Below are positions 1-37,994 of a stretch of 64,000 bases of DNA, piece by piece. Both the position numbers and the translations under genes were made by a program. The stretch is taken from the NCBI RefSeq assembly GCF_040807025.1, contig NC_090952.1, forward strand, positions 26,905,068 through 26,969,067, in the 5' to 3' direction. The stretch is from Struthio camelus. Taxonomy: Eukaryota > Chordata > Aves > Struthioniformes > Struthionidae. How positions within the stretch are numbered: position 1 is the first letter of the stretch; each line of letters begins with the position of its first letter. The notes beneath the pieces are model-generated. The model was not told the DNA's origin, searched no databases, and worked only from the letters and a program-made list of their open reading frames with translations.

Positions 1-25826
<25,826 letters not shown>

Positions 25827-26496
25827 CAGATGAAAAACTTTTGGAACAATTTTAAAAGAACTTCAATGGCCTTCTACTGCAGGGATTTTACCAGAAAATC
25901 TACCAAGCAAGATGTGCGGGGACTCCACTCACTTTTCACAGTGGTGCTTTTCCATTATGTCAGTATGCATTTGTTTTAAAACTTCAGATCGCCACACTTC
26001 ATTGGTCAAAATAAGCCTTATTCATTAGGCCTTAAATTACAGAAATTCTTCCCCACACACTACAAGCTCATCACGTTAAAGAGGCTTCCAGCTTCTCAAT
26101 AAGAACATGACATTTTGAATCATGATTATGAATTTCTTCCCTTGTTTTGTGTTTGTATTATAGAAATAGCACCTTCTTACAGAGTTTTTATGTGGTTTCT
26201 GCCATAAATCCTTATACACAGTAATAATTATAACTTTTGCACAGTACACCAATCCTAAAGGCAGCTATAAAATGTTTACAGTTTCTATATTGTAAGAAGG
26301 ATCTGGATTATTTTAATCTTCCCAGGCCAAACATTCATGAATTGTGCTGAACTGAAGTATGTCTATACTACAGTTATGGGGGTCCTGATGTGCTTTCTAT
26401 CGGTTCTTTATTCATGTAAAAAGTGACAAAGGGTTGGTGCCTTGTAAATATGTAGCAAACCTTTGATGTGGTGTGTCCTATGTGTGCATTAACTTT

Positions 26497-26502
26497 ATTA
26501 AA
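26497..26502 (+). terminator. Candidate proximal polyadenylation signal (ATTAAA)
   Basis: ATTAAA lies about 670 bases after the BRWD3 stop, in TTTATTAAAAAGAG. It could give a short 3' UTR isoform. The downstream region is not clearly GU-rich, so confidence is low. Confidence 0.3.
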
Positions 26503-29500
26503 AAGAGAATACTTGAGAAGTATGAATATCTAGACAAAAGGTGCCAAATGCAGAAGTTACTTGCATCTATTTTCTTTTTGTCCTCTCATATTTTTATAGT
26601 ATTAATAGAGATTGTGCAGCTAAGGGGTAACTTCAACATTTGAAAGGTTCCTCCTCTTCAAAGCATAACATGACTTTTAATAGTAGCTCAGCTACCTCTA
26701 TTTACAACTACTGGAAACTTAAAAGAAAATAGATGCTATTACTCAGTATGTGTTGAAGAAGAGGCAAGAAGGAGCAGAGAGTGATGGAATTGCTTGCTAA
26801 GTTGTAAAGTAACTATATCTTCATTATATTGACACAATGAAAACAAACCAAGTAATTATCAAGAGTTTTTAGAAGCAAAATGCTTTCAGCAGATGGTAAT
26901 TTGTTTGTGCGGATAGGCCAGCTGTCTCCCACACATTTCTGCTACCGCTTACTCAGTGCAAATTTGTATTTATTTTAATTTGCCCCTTGGAACTTATAAG
27001 GAAGCTGAACTGTGCTACAGTAATTCTGGTGGCTGCTCTTATTTTATAGCAGTACCAATAAGTTTCTCTTCACATCCTCCAGAAGGACTCTTGTATCTCA
27101 AGCTTCCACAAGAGAATTCATGTTGCACTGTACGCTTATTTTTTGTTATACTGAAAAATACGAACTTGAAAACAGAAATCATTTTGGTCGGAATTAGTAC
27201 AGAATGTGATGATAGCTGGGAAATTTGTAGTCTTGCTCCTCGGTGAAAAACAGGCCATCTCCATGAACAGAAGCAGATGTTTCTCGGGGGTGAGCTGGAT
27301 GAGGATTAGCAGCCTCTTTACCTAATAGGGTCTGGCTGGAATATATATGGGACTTACATTTAGATAAAGGGAGAAAATTTATCTGACACTTCTATCTTGG
27401 TGAGGAGAGTGAGTTAGATTACGCAGAACAAATGGAAAAAGAGACATTTTTGATGGAGTTTTTGAAGTTTTTTTTGCTCGGTTGGTTAGTTGTTTTTAAA
27501 CCTTCATCCAATATCCTTAAGTTAGTTCTTCTGTGCACAGCTTGGTCAATAATTCTGGAAAACCTCAGGCAGGAAAGAGTGACCCATGTATATTCTCAGA
27601 TGCAGAAGGAATTTAATTTTTGACTTTCTATATTAAGCACTAGCTATTTTATCTCGCTTTCCAAAAATTCTAGTTAGATGCAAAATGACTTGAAAAAATG
27701 CAGAGGTTTAGTTTTGTGATGGAGGAGACTATATCCTAAATTGTTAAGAGCATTAATATGAGTTTATGGTACAGTACAAAAATCATACCTTTTCCTTTAA
27801 TAAGAATTGTTTTGAATTAGCCATAATCTGTTTCTGGATTTAATTCAGTTTTGTTTTTGATGGTGGGTGGGGGGGGGAAATCAGAGGCTCTCCTAGTTCT
27901 GTACTGGGCTTTTATCTCTCATATATATATATAAAAATATATATTTATATTTATAAGAAATATATTATTTCTTTGAATGATTGGTCCTCCTACATATGGT
28001 AACCAGGAAAAGCACGTATGCATAGTCAGAACCATACCCCTTTTAGATGAGTTGTATACAGCTAATATAAACACTATGGTTTCTGTTCTAAAGCCTGAAA
28101 ATCTTGAAACGCAGAAGAAATGCTTTTCAGGTATTTCTGACTCGCTGAAGATCCACTTACTAATTTATTTTGTGTAGGGTTTGGGGAGAGATAAAACACA
28201 TGAATTCCAGAGAAATCATTTTATAAGTTTGTGTATTTTAGCAACAATTAGAATAAGATTAAGTATGTTCTTAAATGTATCTTTTCTATGTAATGAAGTA
28301 CTGTGAAGATAACAGTGAAGCATCACTTTGCTGTGGCGTAAGTATTAATCAAATGTGTTACATGATTAAGAGCTAGACAGCAGGGTGTGCTAGAACAACA
28401 GAGCTATTGCTTATTGTAAAAAAAAAAAATGCTTTTTTTGTGCATGAGAACCTTTTTATAAGCATGAAAGAAATAACTTGTTTTTAAAGATGTTATTTTT
28501 ACTTGATTTTTGTATCTGATCCTTTCTCTGAGTTAGGCTTTTGATTTCTCATAGCCTCCTTCTGTGGATTAATTGTAGTTTTGCAATAACTCGGACACTG
28601 TCTCTCAAATCCCATACTGTACTAGGTGCCACTGACAGCTGCAGAAAACTTATTATCAACCCAAAAGGTGCAGCAGAAGCAGTGAAATGATTTAAACCTT
28701 GCACAAGCAGGATCACAAAACTGTCTCAGCCCTGATCCAAAGCCCAGGCGGCGCCTTGCGAAGTTGCCGAGGTCCTCGTGGCAGAGTCTCGATCTTTGCA
28801 CTTCTAACCAAACCCCAAACGACCCAACTGGCAGTGGGCTCGCTACCTGGGAGAAGGATTTGAAGGTCTGAAAACATAGCAGTCCTAAGGTCAGCAAGGT
28901 GTCCGGGCAGGCCAGGGCTTCCTCTGCTGAGGCAGAATTAATTCTCAAGCATCAATGCGCCGCGGTTTCCTTTAGGCATGAAACGTCTCGTGGTCCCTCT
29001 CCTAGGCGCCAGAGACATTCAGAGACATCTTGAAATTAGGACTTGCACCCCACGTGGTTTTACTTGCAGCAGATTCAGCCCTGTTTGCTTCATCCTCTGT
29101 GGAGTAAGGGCTGGAAGTCTTGTGCGCATCTCTTATTTCCAGATTTGTTCTGGTTACAAATCTGCTCGCTCTCTTCCTGGACCAGGGCATGAACAACCAA
29201 GCTTATCTTTCAGTACTGATGTGCTGTTGCATCAGTTCAACCCAAAAATTGCCTGCTTTTAAGTTTCTTTGTCTTCTGTTTTTCTCTGCTTCCTTTCACC
29301 TCTTTTCTTTAGCTTCCCTTCATTTCTCCTTCCCCCCTCCTGATCTTTCCTACATGCTGCTTTTGCACAACCTGATTCTCTTCTAGTTATTCATCAGGGA
29401 ATCACTATTTGATTATTTATGATATTCTTTTGGAAACTTATGGTATCTGGATGAATTATGTTTTAGCTAGACGACTAGAGTAGGAGACTTGATTCTTTCT

Positions 29501-32500
29501 CTGCTTTTTATTTATCTACAAAAGTAACTTTCCCATGATTTTGCATATTTTATCTGCTTTAATTTGCTTATTAGCAACATTCCAGACTTGCTGGGGGTGC
29601 ATTTAATTAACATGGAAAGTTTGAAGGCTTGGTTCTCCACTGCTCTGCACCGCTGTGGTCATCTGTGCGGGGAGCGCACAAGTGCCATTCGGGCAGCACG
29701 CGCTTGCCCTTGGCTTTGACGGAAGCGGTTGTGCAAGCGGCGCGGCAGCTGGCTTGGCCTCCTTGCGCCGTCGTATGCACAGCTCCCTGAAATAGCAACA
29801 GTTAGTTCCACCTCGTAGCCCTTAAAACATTTGTTTCATGAATTACTCTGAATTACTACTTTTTTTTTCCCCTTGTTATGTGAATTTCAGTTAATGTACA
29901 ACTTGTAAAAGTCACGCGTTTCCTGCCTCCCGAGGTGTTTCCATTTGAAGTAACCCATGGAGCTTTTCTGTCGGTGCTTGAACTTAAAGTGGGTATGTGC
30001 AGTTTATCGCTCCTTTGCGTCTTTCTTTTTAAGCTCTGTCATAATGGTCGAGTGTGTGCTCAGCCTTCGCAGTGAGGTGATCATCTTCTTTCCTGCTGTC
30101 ACTTCTTGCATGGGGTCATCTTCATCCCAACCTGTACTCTTCCCAAAACGGCTCCAAGCGCAACAGGATCCTGAATGACAAGTTTCTGGGATTTCTCACT
30201 CGTGCAACAGTTGCTGTATTTAGTTCCTGCAGGTCTCTGTGATAACATAGCGGTGGTTTCGCAGTCATTCGAGATGCTAACACCGAGATGTGCCGGAGGA
30301 AGCTGTTCTTTATGCTGCATGCACTTATATCTCATCCGGAGTCAGAACTAAATTCTTCGGTTTCAGACTTGCCTTCATTAATAGCAGATCAAAAGTTTGA
30401 AAGGAAGCCTGGCATCCTTTCTTCGTACAGCCTGGAAAAACCTGTCGGGATTACTTTTTCTAGTACTAGAAGTTCAATGCGTGAAAGTAAGCAGAGACCA
30501 ACCCCTCAACCTCACCCTGGCGATAAACACACTAAAAATAATCCTTAGGAAATAATCTGTGGGTGATTTTTCGTTGCTTAAAACTTTGTATCCTGTTTCG
30601 TTATTTTATTTTCCCTTAAAATTTGTTTCAAACGTGCGCCTTAGCTGCTTCTACTGCACAAACCTGAAGACTGAATAGTTCATAAAGCACTGAAAAGAAT
30701 TGGCATCATGTTGTATCGTGGACAGAGTTTCCAAGTGATTTAAAAATATGGCAAGACCAACTAAAATGTGTTGCTTTTGACAATGTGTTGAGGAGCTACC
30801 GACCACAAAAAGCAAGATGAATCCTGACAAACCTCTAACGTATTGCTCCGAGGTGTCTGGAGAATGTTTCCGACAACCATTCAAAATCGCACCCTGTTAG
30901 AATGAGAAAAAGAATGTAAATAACCACGTTCTGATGAGAACTCAAGATTAATACTTTGTGCTTAATCTGGGTGGTCAATGACAGGGAAAACGAAATCGCT
31001 GTAGGTGTGAGGATGTCTTGTCAGCCCTGACTCCAGGCGTCCCGCTATCGTTTGTCTGTATCATGAATTTAACGTTTTAAAAATGTAAGTGTGCGTTTAC
31101 ATTTCTTGATTTCGCTTTTTTGGTTTTTTGTTTCGTTGTTTTAACTGTCATGGGAAGTTTTATAAAATGCTAATTATTTACATGATAGACTGAAGGAGCA
31201 GTTAACAATCCAAGGATAAATCTCTATTTAGTGTTGTAGGGAGCTGTCATTGTGTTCTTACAAGTATGTATTATAGAAAATTACTGCGCATGTGCGATAG
31301 ATAATTTTCAAATATTAGTATATCAGAAGTTTACACATTAAAAGAAAAAACTCCTTTATGTACAGTAAGTAACAGCCTGCAAAATTTAGTCTAAAAGTTG
31401 TCTTTTTTAGTAATAGAAGTGCAAAGACCTGTTGGAAGCTTCTACGTTGTTTTAATGTCACGTTTCAGCCCACAGCAAACTTACACAACTGTGCTATGAA
31501 TCCCTGAAAAATTAGATTTCCAGTGGAATTGCTGTCACAGCCTTAACTCTAGTATTACAAAAAATGGTGCTTAAATACATGTATGTGCATGGATGTGGGT
31601 ACCTGATAAGAGTTTGTGAGGATTTGAAGTAAAACCAAGTGGTTTGGTGCTGCGTTTGCAAACAAGCTAAATACTGCTGTTGAATAAGTACAGTCACGTT
31701 TGTGAATTTACAGATGCGTAAATATTTGCAAAACATTTAAACTCGTGGACAATTCAGAGCAGTGTTTCTGTTTTAGTTTTTGGTTTTTTTAATTGGCCAG
31801 TACTGCATATCGTCCCGATTTCTGTGTCCGGTAAGCGTGCGGGAAACGGAGAGGCTCGCGGGAGGCAGCGCGCAGGGGGCTGCGATGGAGAGGTGCCGCC
31901 GCCGGCTGGGGCTGCGTGCTGGCGCGCTGCCGCCGCTCCCCCGCCTTTGCAGACGAAAGGAAAATTAAAAATGCTCCACCTCTGTTCCAAAAAATGCCTC
32001 CTCGGAGAGCGGTGGGCTACTCAACTATATTCAGAAATCAGAGGCTGATTATTATTTTTCACTAGAAATAATATATAGGCTACTCATTCTTTACATAAGA
32101 GTCATTACAGCAGATTTAATTTAGAAATACCAGTTTTTACAGTTGATCTTGGAGCAAGGAAGTTGCATGATCTAGGCTCTACAGTTCATGTTCTGGATGA
32201 TTTAAAATACTCCAAAAAATGCACAAAACCGATTAGAATTATGTCTACTTTCTATATTGTTTGTTTGTTTTTTTTCCAGATGATATTTATGCCCATATGT
32301 TCACATCCGCTATCTCAGGTCCCTTTAAATGAATACTTCAGGGATTTTTGATGCCACCAGTTGGCAGACCAAATGTAATATTTATATGCAATGAGCTGTT
32401 AGTTTTTGTATTGTACAAATGTAAATTTGTAAAGATTTTTTTCTAGAGTTTTTTTGAAGTCACTTATGTAATTTAGGATGTTTCATTTTCCAGCTGTGGG

Positions 32501-32508
32501 ATTGTCTT

Positions 32509-32514
32509 AATAAA
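32509..32514 (+). terminator. BRWD3: Candidate distal BRWD3 polyadenylation signal (AATAAA)
   Basis: AATAAA sits at the end of a T-rich, 3' UTR-like stretch (TTGTATTGTACAAATG upstream) and runs straight into 22 A residues (32512-32533). Composition changes soon afterwards, and the CpG-rich zone starts about 160 bases later. This makes it the best end point for the long BRWD3 3' UTR. The genomic A tract also leaves open an internal-priming or retrocopy explanation. Confidence 0.5.
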
Positions 32515-32689
32515 AAAAAAAAAAAAAAAAAAAGATGATAAACTCTTACTTTGGTTTTGCGTTGCTTCCCAAAGAGCTTAGCCATTGGTTAATGCGAGCT
32601 TTCACCATCAAAAGAAAATCCCCTTTTGATTTAAGGGGATGCTTTTATGTTTGTAAAAAGGAGACCCTTGCAACCTTGATCTACGTGGG

Positions 32690-34080
32690 TCGTTTAGGCA
32701 GATCAGAGTGCTTGCTCAGCGGAAAACTCGCGCGCAGCTGCGAGGACGGAGAGGCTGCGCCGGTGGGCGAGCGCAGGGGCCGGCGTGGGGCCGGGGACCC
32801 TGCTCGTCCCGTGGGCGCCGCAGCGCTGGGGGGCTCGGGCCGCGCAAGAAGGGTCCGTCGCCCGCGTCGTCATCTGGCTCCAAAATACCTTTTCCCCGGG
32901 AGGAAGGACCAATGTCGTCTTGGGAATCTTGCGCGAGAAGCGCTCTGCCGGGCGAGCGGGTTCGTGCACGGCCGCGGCGCGGGGTTCGCGGCGCCCCGTT
33001 AACGTCGGAGCGGGAACTTCCGTCGACGCCGATGACTCTCAGCTGCTGCTCGTCCCTCGGAAACGGCCCGAGCGGCCCCTTGGGAGCCGCTCGACTGGCT
33101 TCTCCGGGCGTTTGGGGAACGTGCGGCTCGCAGGGTGACAGTGGAGCGCTTGGCTTTTGGCACTGGAAGGGAAAAAAGGAGGTTTGGGCAAGACCGTTGG
33201 GTGTTTGGGAAGGATTTGGGCATGGGGAGAGAGCGGAAGAATGCTTGGAACGGGCGAAAGCAAAGAAATGTGTGTGTGTGACCAGAGAAGGAAGCAGGGC
33301 AGCAAGGAAAGGAGATCCCTGAGCCTTCGCCTGTCGTCTTCTGGTTTGATGCGCTTGAGGAGAAAAAACGGTGAAGTTTGCCAGAGGAGTCTCTTCTTCT
33401 CCTCCTTCCTCTTCTTTCTCCTCCTTCCTCTTCTCCTCCTCCTTCTCCGGAGCCGGGCTCCGGAGCAGCCGCGTGGAAACCTCTGCGAGTGCAGACGTGG
33501 AGAGCTGCCGCCGTCCCCAGCGGGTGCCGCCGTCCCTGAGCGCCCATCAAAAACCGCCGTCGCCTCCCTGGGAGCAGTGCGGCTTAATGCGCTCCGGCAT
33601 GTCCTTCGCGGGGCAGGTCCGCGCCTGGGAGCTGGGGGCCGTGGCGCCCCCAGCCCCGAACCCTCTCCTGCCACCGGGCTTCACCGAGCGAAGGTCCCGA
33701 AGCGCCCGCGGCCTCCGTGGAGACCTGCCGCTCGCCGGCTCGGCCCGAGGAACGCTTTTCTCGCGCGTTTTCCACGTCGGACTGTTCTGTCGCTCGACAA
33801 AACCCGGGGGCACAGGAGAGGCTGCGGGGGAGCCATTCGCAGCTCGGAAGGAGAAGGAAACGCAGGGCGGTGTTGCGGCAGCGCAGAAGCGGGCTCGTCC
33901 CCGGCACGCGGTATCGGCGGGGCAGAGACCAACCGAAGGGCCCCCGGGCACCGAGGCCTCCCCTGGAGCTGCATGGTCGCGCCGGGCCGGCGGCAGCGGG
34001 GCCGCGGGCCGGGCGCCGGCGCTCCCTTGCAGCCAAGCGCGAGGGCCCGAGTTTGCAAAATGCCCTAAACTACCGGGAAA
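32690..34080. promoter_or_regulatory. Large CpG island, no gene assigned
   Basis: About 1.4 kb is dense in CpG, against an AT-rich background on both sides. It contains many GC-box-like runs and a 59-base homopyrimidine tract. Such islands usually mark promoters. The nearest downstream start is the syntaxin-like gene at about 37.25 kb, and the nearest upstream signal is the proposed BRWD3 poly(A) site. Long frames on both strands here (for example + strand 33157-34068) are what high GC content gives by chance, and none resembles a known protein. Confidence 0.65.
33390..33448 (+). repeat. 59-base homopyrimidine tract
   Basis: This is an uninterrupted C/T tract of CTCCTTCCT-type units on the + strand within the CpG island. 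Mirror-like C/T tracts of this kind can form triplex (H-DNA) structures and often occur near promoters. It also generates the Phe/Leu/Ser-rich stretches in the overlapping spurious frames. Confidence 0.85.
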
Positions 34081-34954
34081 GAAAGCAAGAAGTCTTAACG
34101 CGTCTTATCCTTGCTGTCTGCTGCTGCCTGTTCTGGGGCTGTTTGTTGTCATTTAGAAATTACACTTAAAAGAAGAATCGAGCTGTTTCGTTCCTCGAGG
34201 GGGAACAAGTCCAGCTTCCGATGAGCTGTCGGCGCTCCGCGCTTTGCTCCCGGACCAGCACCTGACGCTGCCGTTGGGCCAGCGCGTAATTAGGGCGCGC
34301 GGCACGAAAGCCTTTGGACGCGAGTCCCTTGCGCTGCCGCGGGCCGAGAGCTTTCCGCAGCTTCTGGCAGCCAAGTGCAAGGCAGGACGCTGCAGCTCCC
34401 ACTGGTTCCAGATTTGTCACAAACCCAAATCCCATAACCCCAAAGCCAGACCCGCCTGGACGGAGACTGTGAGATATAAAGGAAATAAATAGCTACCTGG
34501 GGAAAGAAAACAAGATGCGCAGAGAGACACCCCCTCTTCTCACCTTCCACATAAACGCTGGGTGACCCTTGCAGTAAAGCTCGTCTACGTTTCTGAGCCG
34601 ACGGCAAGAGAAGTCGCGGTGGAGCACAAAGCCACAGTCTGGCTGAGAAGAGCTTTTTGCTCATTAAACTACAGCCCAGTAGATGACGTATAGAAATGGG
34701 GGGGTTAGCTGTGCACAGGTGATAATTAGATGTTTTTAGAAAGTCAGTGTTAGCACTACGCATCGGGGGAAGAAGTAGAGAAGAGTAAAGAACAGCAGAA
34801 AATGAAATGCAAACACCCCGTAAGGGCAAGGGAAGCCGGATGCGAAGGGAGCTGGCGGTAGCGGTCTGCTCCGAGCGGGGCGAGGAAGCACGAGAGCAGG
34901 AGCGGGCCGCGGGCGCCGCGGCAGGGAGCACTTTTAAGAAATCATAATTAAAAA

Positions 34955-34982
34955 AGGTTTTTTTTAAAAAAAAAAAAAAAAA
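34955..34982. repeat. T8/A18 tract
   Basis: Eight T followed by a long A run between two CpG islands; simple low-complexity sequence. Confidence 0.85.
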
Positions 34983-35029
34983 CATATCCCTGCCTGGTGA
35001 GTTTTGTTCTAACAGAAACATATCCGGTG

Positions 35030-35560
35030 TCTCCAAACACGGTGCCGAGATCCGCTGCCGGCGGGCGCGGAGCGGCTGCCTGGGGTCCGGGGGCCGAGGG
35101 GTTTATCCAGCGCTCGCGGCCCTGCAGCCGGCAGCAGAGCTTGGACCGCTGGCCCCGGCGGCACGGCTTGCGGGTCTCTTCCCCTCGAGGCGCTCGCCCG
35201 CGGCAGGGAAGCGCCCCACGGCACCCGCCTGGCCCAGCGGCGGGCCTCCCCTTGCGGCGCGCGCAGCCCCGCGGCCGGCGGAGGAGAGGCGAGAGCCGCG
35301 CCGGCCCGCGCGGTGCCCGGAGCCTGCGGGCTGCGCCGCGCGTGGGCTGCGCCGCGCGCCGTCCGAGGCTGGTGCTCCTCGGGACAGCGACGGAGGTTTC
35401 CCGCTCTCTGTGTGCTGATGGGCTATCGGCCAACAAAACAGTCGCTTGTGAGCTCGTGCTTCTATCGGCGCTCATCTGCTGGGCGACTGGCCCGGCTCCG
35501 GGATCGCGGGTCCGGTGCGAGTCCCTGCCCCGGCCAACGCTGAGGATGGACTTGCGTCTC
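35030..35560. promoter_or_regulatory. Second CpG island
   Basis: About 530 bases are very rich in CpG and GC, sharply bounded by AT-rich DNA on both sides. It is separated from the 32.7-34.1 kb island by a mixed-composition spacer that itself has a small CpG pocket (34190-34400). It could be an alternative promoter for the syntaxin-like gene or for an unannotated transcript. No splice-supported exon is evident. Confidence 0.6.
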
Positions 35561-36569
35561 CGGGTTTGCCGATGGTTTACTGTTGGCCTCATTAAAAATG
35601 TTTACTTTTGGGGCATTCAACGTATGAATTCTCTCACTGAAGCTTGGGGTTATTTGTACATTCAAAAGTAGATGAATGATGAAGCAGATGGTTAAACGAA
35701 AATGTTCATCACCTCCAGCACATCGTTCAGGGCTTGGTTCTGCTAAATGCAGTGTGATTTGTTCTACTATGGCGAAACAAACCATCCTAGGACTGAATAT
35801 AGGCTTGAGGTCAAGGACATGCTAAAAGCAGCAGCTGCTGCTGCTAAAATATTCAGCATCTTGTAGGTGTTGGCTACTAACCTCAGTATGGATGCGTTTG
35901 CGTTTTGCCTGCTCGTACTCAGACACGGCCAGCGATGGGTCTGTCACCATCAGCACTTCTGCTCTTTGAGTCTTTCAGACCTTCACAGAGGTGGAAGTAC
36001 TAAAATTTTGCCTCCGCCCAGTGTTTTTAATTCAAAAATGCAATTGTTATAGCATTATGGAGAGCTGCTTTTCAACGCACGCTGAGTCCCGAGATGGTCA
36101 GCAGTACATGTTTGCATGAATGTCACTGAGTAACAGCCCTCTCGTACGATCTGCCCCATCCGGTTCCTCTCTCTGCACACCCAGGCTTTTATCTTCACTT
36201 ACACCTTTCGGTGCCTGCTTATAACCACGGGATCTTTCAGATGTTTCACTAGTGCTTTCCTCGCTTTCTATCACCAGTTTTGGTGGATGGGATGGGAGTT
36301 TTGTTAGATATCCTGATGCACGTTACAGGAAGTATAAAGGTCTCTTTTCAGTACGAATTAAAAATATACAAACCCCACAGGCAAAACGGGAGCTTTCAGC
36401 CCGTTTCGGCCGGGCGGAGCGGGAAACAAGGACACCGATCCTAGGGAAGCTGCCAGAGTTGTACAAATAGGAGATAAAAGTCGTCTGATTTTACTGTTCC
36501 CTTTGGCCTGCTCGATTTATAGCAGGTCAGATTGCGTTCTCGGCTGCACTAGCGTGAAACGCGTATCGG

Positions 36570-37080
36570 TGGAGTTAAAACAGGCTTCTGCAGCGGTAAA
36601 GGGCAGGGGCGCGGGATGGAGCAGCGGGGAGAGACGGCCGAGGCGGGAGAGCAGGAGGACTCAGTTGCCCGCGGTTAAGCAGGGGAGCTCGGAGCCTGGC
36701 TTTTCTGCAGTTCCTCCGTAAGATGTTAGCTCCGCAGCCTCGATCACCTTCCTGAAGAAGAAAAGATCCTTTGGATCAGCCCTCAAACCGACAAATGTCG
36801 GTGAAGTGAGCCAAGCCTCTGCCGACAGGCGACAAGGGAGAGGTGAGAGCCGGTGATTTTTCATTTTGCGCACTGTTACCCTGCTAACCAGCTCCAAGGA
36901 AACCGCGGCAGGTTTATTGCTTCTTCGAAGCCTGGAGCGGTCTGTGCGGCATTGCTCTTCCCCTCGGAGAGGAGCAGAGAGGTCCCTGCGCGCCACGTCC
37001 CAGGCCGAGATCCGGCGCCTGGCGCGCCGCCCGCCTCCCGGACCGGGCTTCTGCGAGCTCTGCAACGCATGACTGTTCCT
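36570..37080. promoter_or_regulatory. CpG-rich segment upstream of the syntaxin-like gene
   Basis: This is a moderately CpG-rich stretch ending about 170 bases before the proposed first exon. It is compatible with a proximal promoter or enhancer. I recognise no TATA box at a sensible distance. Confidence 0.45.
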
Positions 37081-37214
37081 CGTTGGTGCTGTTACGTACA
37101 CCGAAGGGCTTCACCCGGGGGAAGTAAAGCACTGTTTAAAGACTATTTACGGGATAAGGGAATGAATTGCTGTCACATGGCATCATAGCGAAAGGGAATG
37201 TAACAGGAGAAGTC

Positions 37215-37402
37215 AATAGGCAGTGAGGTCACGCACAGCGCCGGAGCTGAACAGCGAGCATGAGAGGCAGAGACGCGGGCTGGCAGGCTGCGAGTTCCCC
37301 TCGCGGGCGGGCAACGGCACGGTCGTCCCTTTCCAGTCCCGTCCCTCCGGCATCTAGCTGCTCACAGCTCTGCTCTGCACCTTTTCCCCTTTACTTCACC
37401 AG
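37215..37402 (+). promoter_or_regulatory. Probable promoter and non-coding first exon of the syntaxin-like gene
   Basis: GC-rich sequence starts near a TGAGGTCACGCAC motif (37226-37238, nuclear-receptor half-site/CRE-like). It ends in TTCACCAG followed by GTGAGTCTCC, a near-perfect donor at 37403. The matching acceptor is CCCTCTGCCACAG at 37957-37969, only 25 bases before the syntaxin ATG. Human STX11 likewise has a non-coding first exon and a single coding exon (known). The exact transcription start is not visible. Confidence 0.5.
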
Positions 37403-37994
37403 GTGAGTCTCCTCTCCCCTTTTTTTCTTGCCTCTTTTAAATGTGATCCCTTGGAATGGTGCAGCTTGGGCTTTCAGGGCTGCTTTGATTCACGGTAAAC
37501 AAAAATTCTTTATATTAAGACCTGGCGATGAGGATTTTGAGGCAGAGGAATCTCTTCCTTTATTCAAACGTGTCCATGGAAAGCCTGGTGTACAGCAGCG
37601 ACTGAGACGGCCTTCGCATGCGGTCCAAACAGCGGGGGTGCGGTTGCTTCTCCCATTCCTACCACTTTGCCTTTTTGTGAAATCTCTTTTTCTTTACCTG
37701 TTCCCCCACTGTCATTATAACCCGCCCCTCCCTGCTGCAATCTTGCCTCTGTGGGAAGTGTGCCACCCAATTTTGGCATGCAATCTAACCTGGCTGGTAC
37801 CAGAAAGCCACGTGACACAGAGCAAACTTGGGGGAAGCTTGTTGCCTTAGTCAATATTTGCTCAAGCTCAGGGAGGAAAGATTTTAACAGCTTCCATTGA
37901 CGCAAAAGATCTGACCTCACGTATTCCTTCACAAAGCTGATGTGTACATTTGGTGTCCCTCTGCCACAGATGTTGCCAGCAGCTGGTGCCCAGG

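Larger units (their letters stand above)
25827..32533 (+). other. BRWD3: Probable BRWD3 3' untranslated region
   Basis: This is 6.7 kb of AT-rich sequence after the stop, with no splice-supported exon and many AU-rich stretches, ending at an AATAAA. A long 3' UTR in the terminal exon is consistent with BRWD3 in other vertebrates as I recall it. Internal oddities are an AT microsatellite (about 27919-27965) and three GC-richer pockets at about 28720-28830, 29635-29790 and 31810-31955. Whether the whole span is one transcript cannot be read from the sequence, so the 3' boundary is inferred. Confidence 0.6.

Noticed and set aside
37950-37994. In-frame upstream ATG adding 15 residues to the syntaxin-like protein
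   Set aside because: It lies before the likely splice acceptor at 37969, and family members start at MKDRL, so the ATG at 37995 is preferred.
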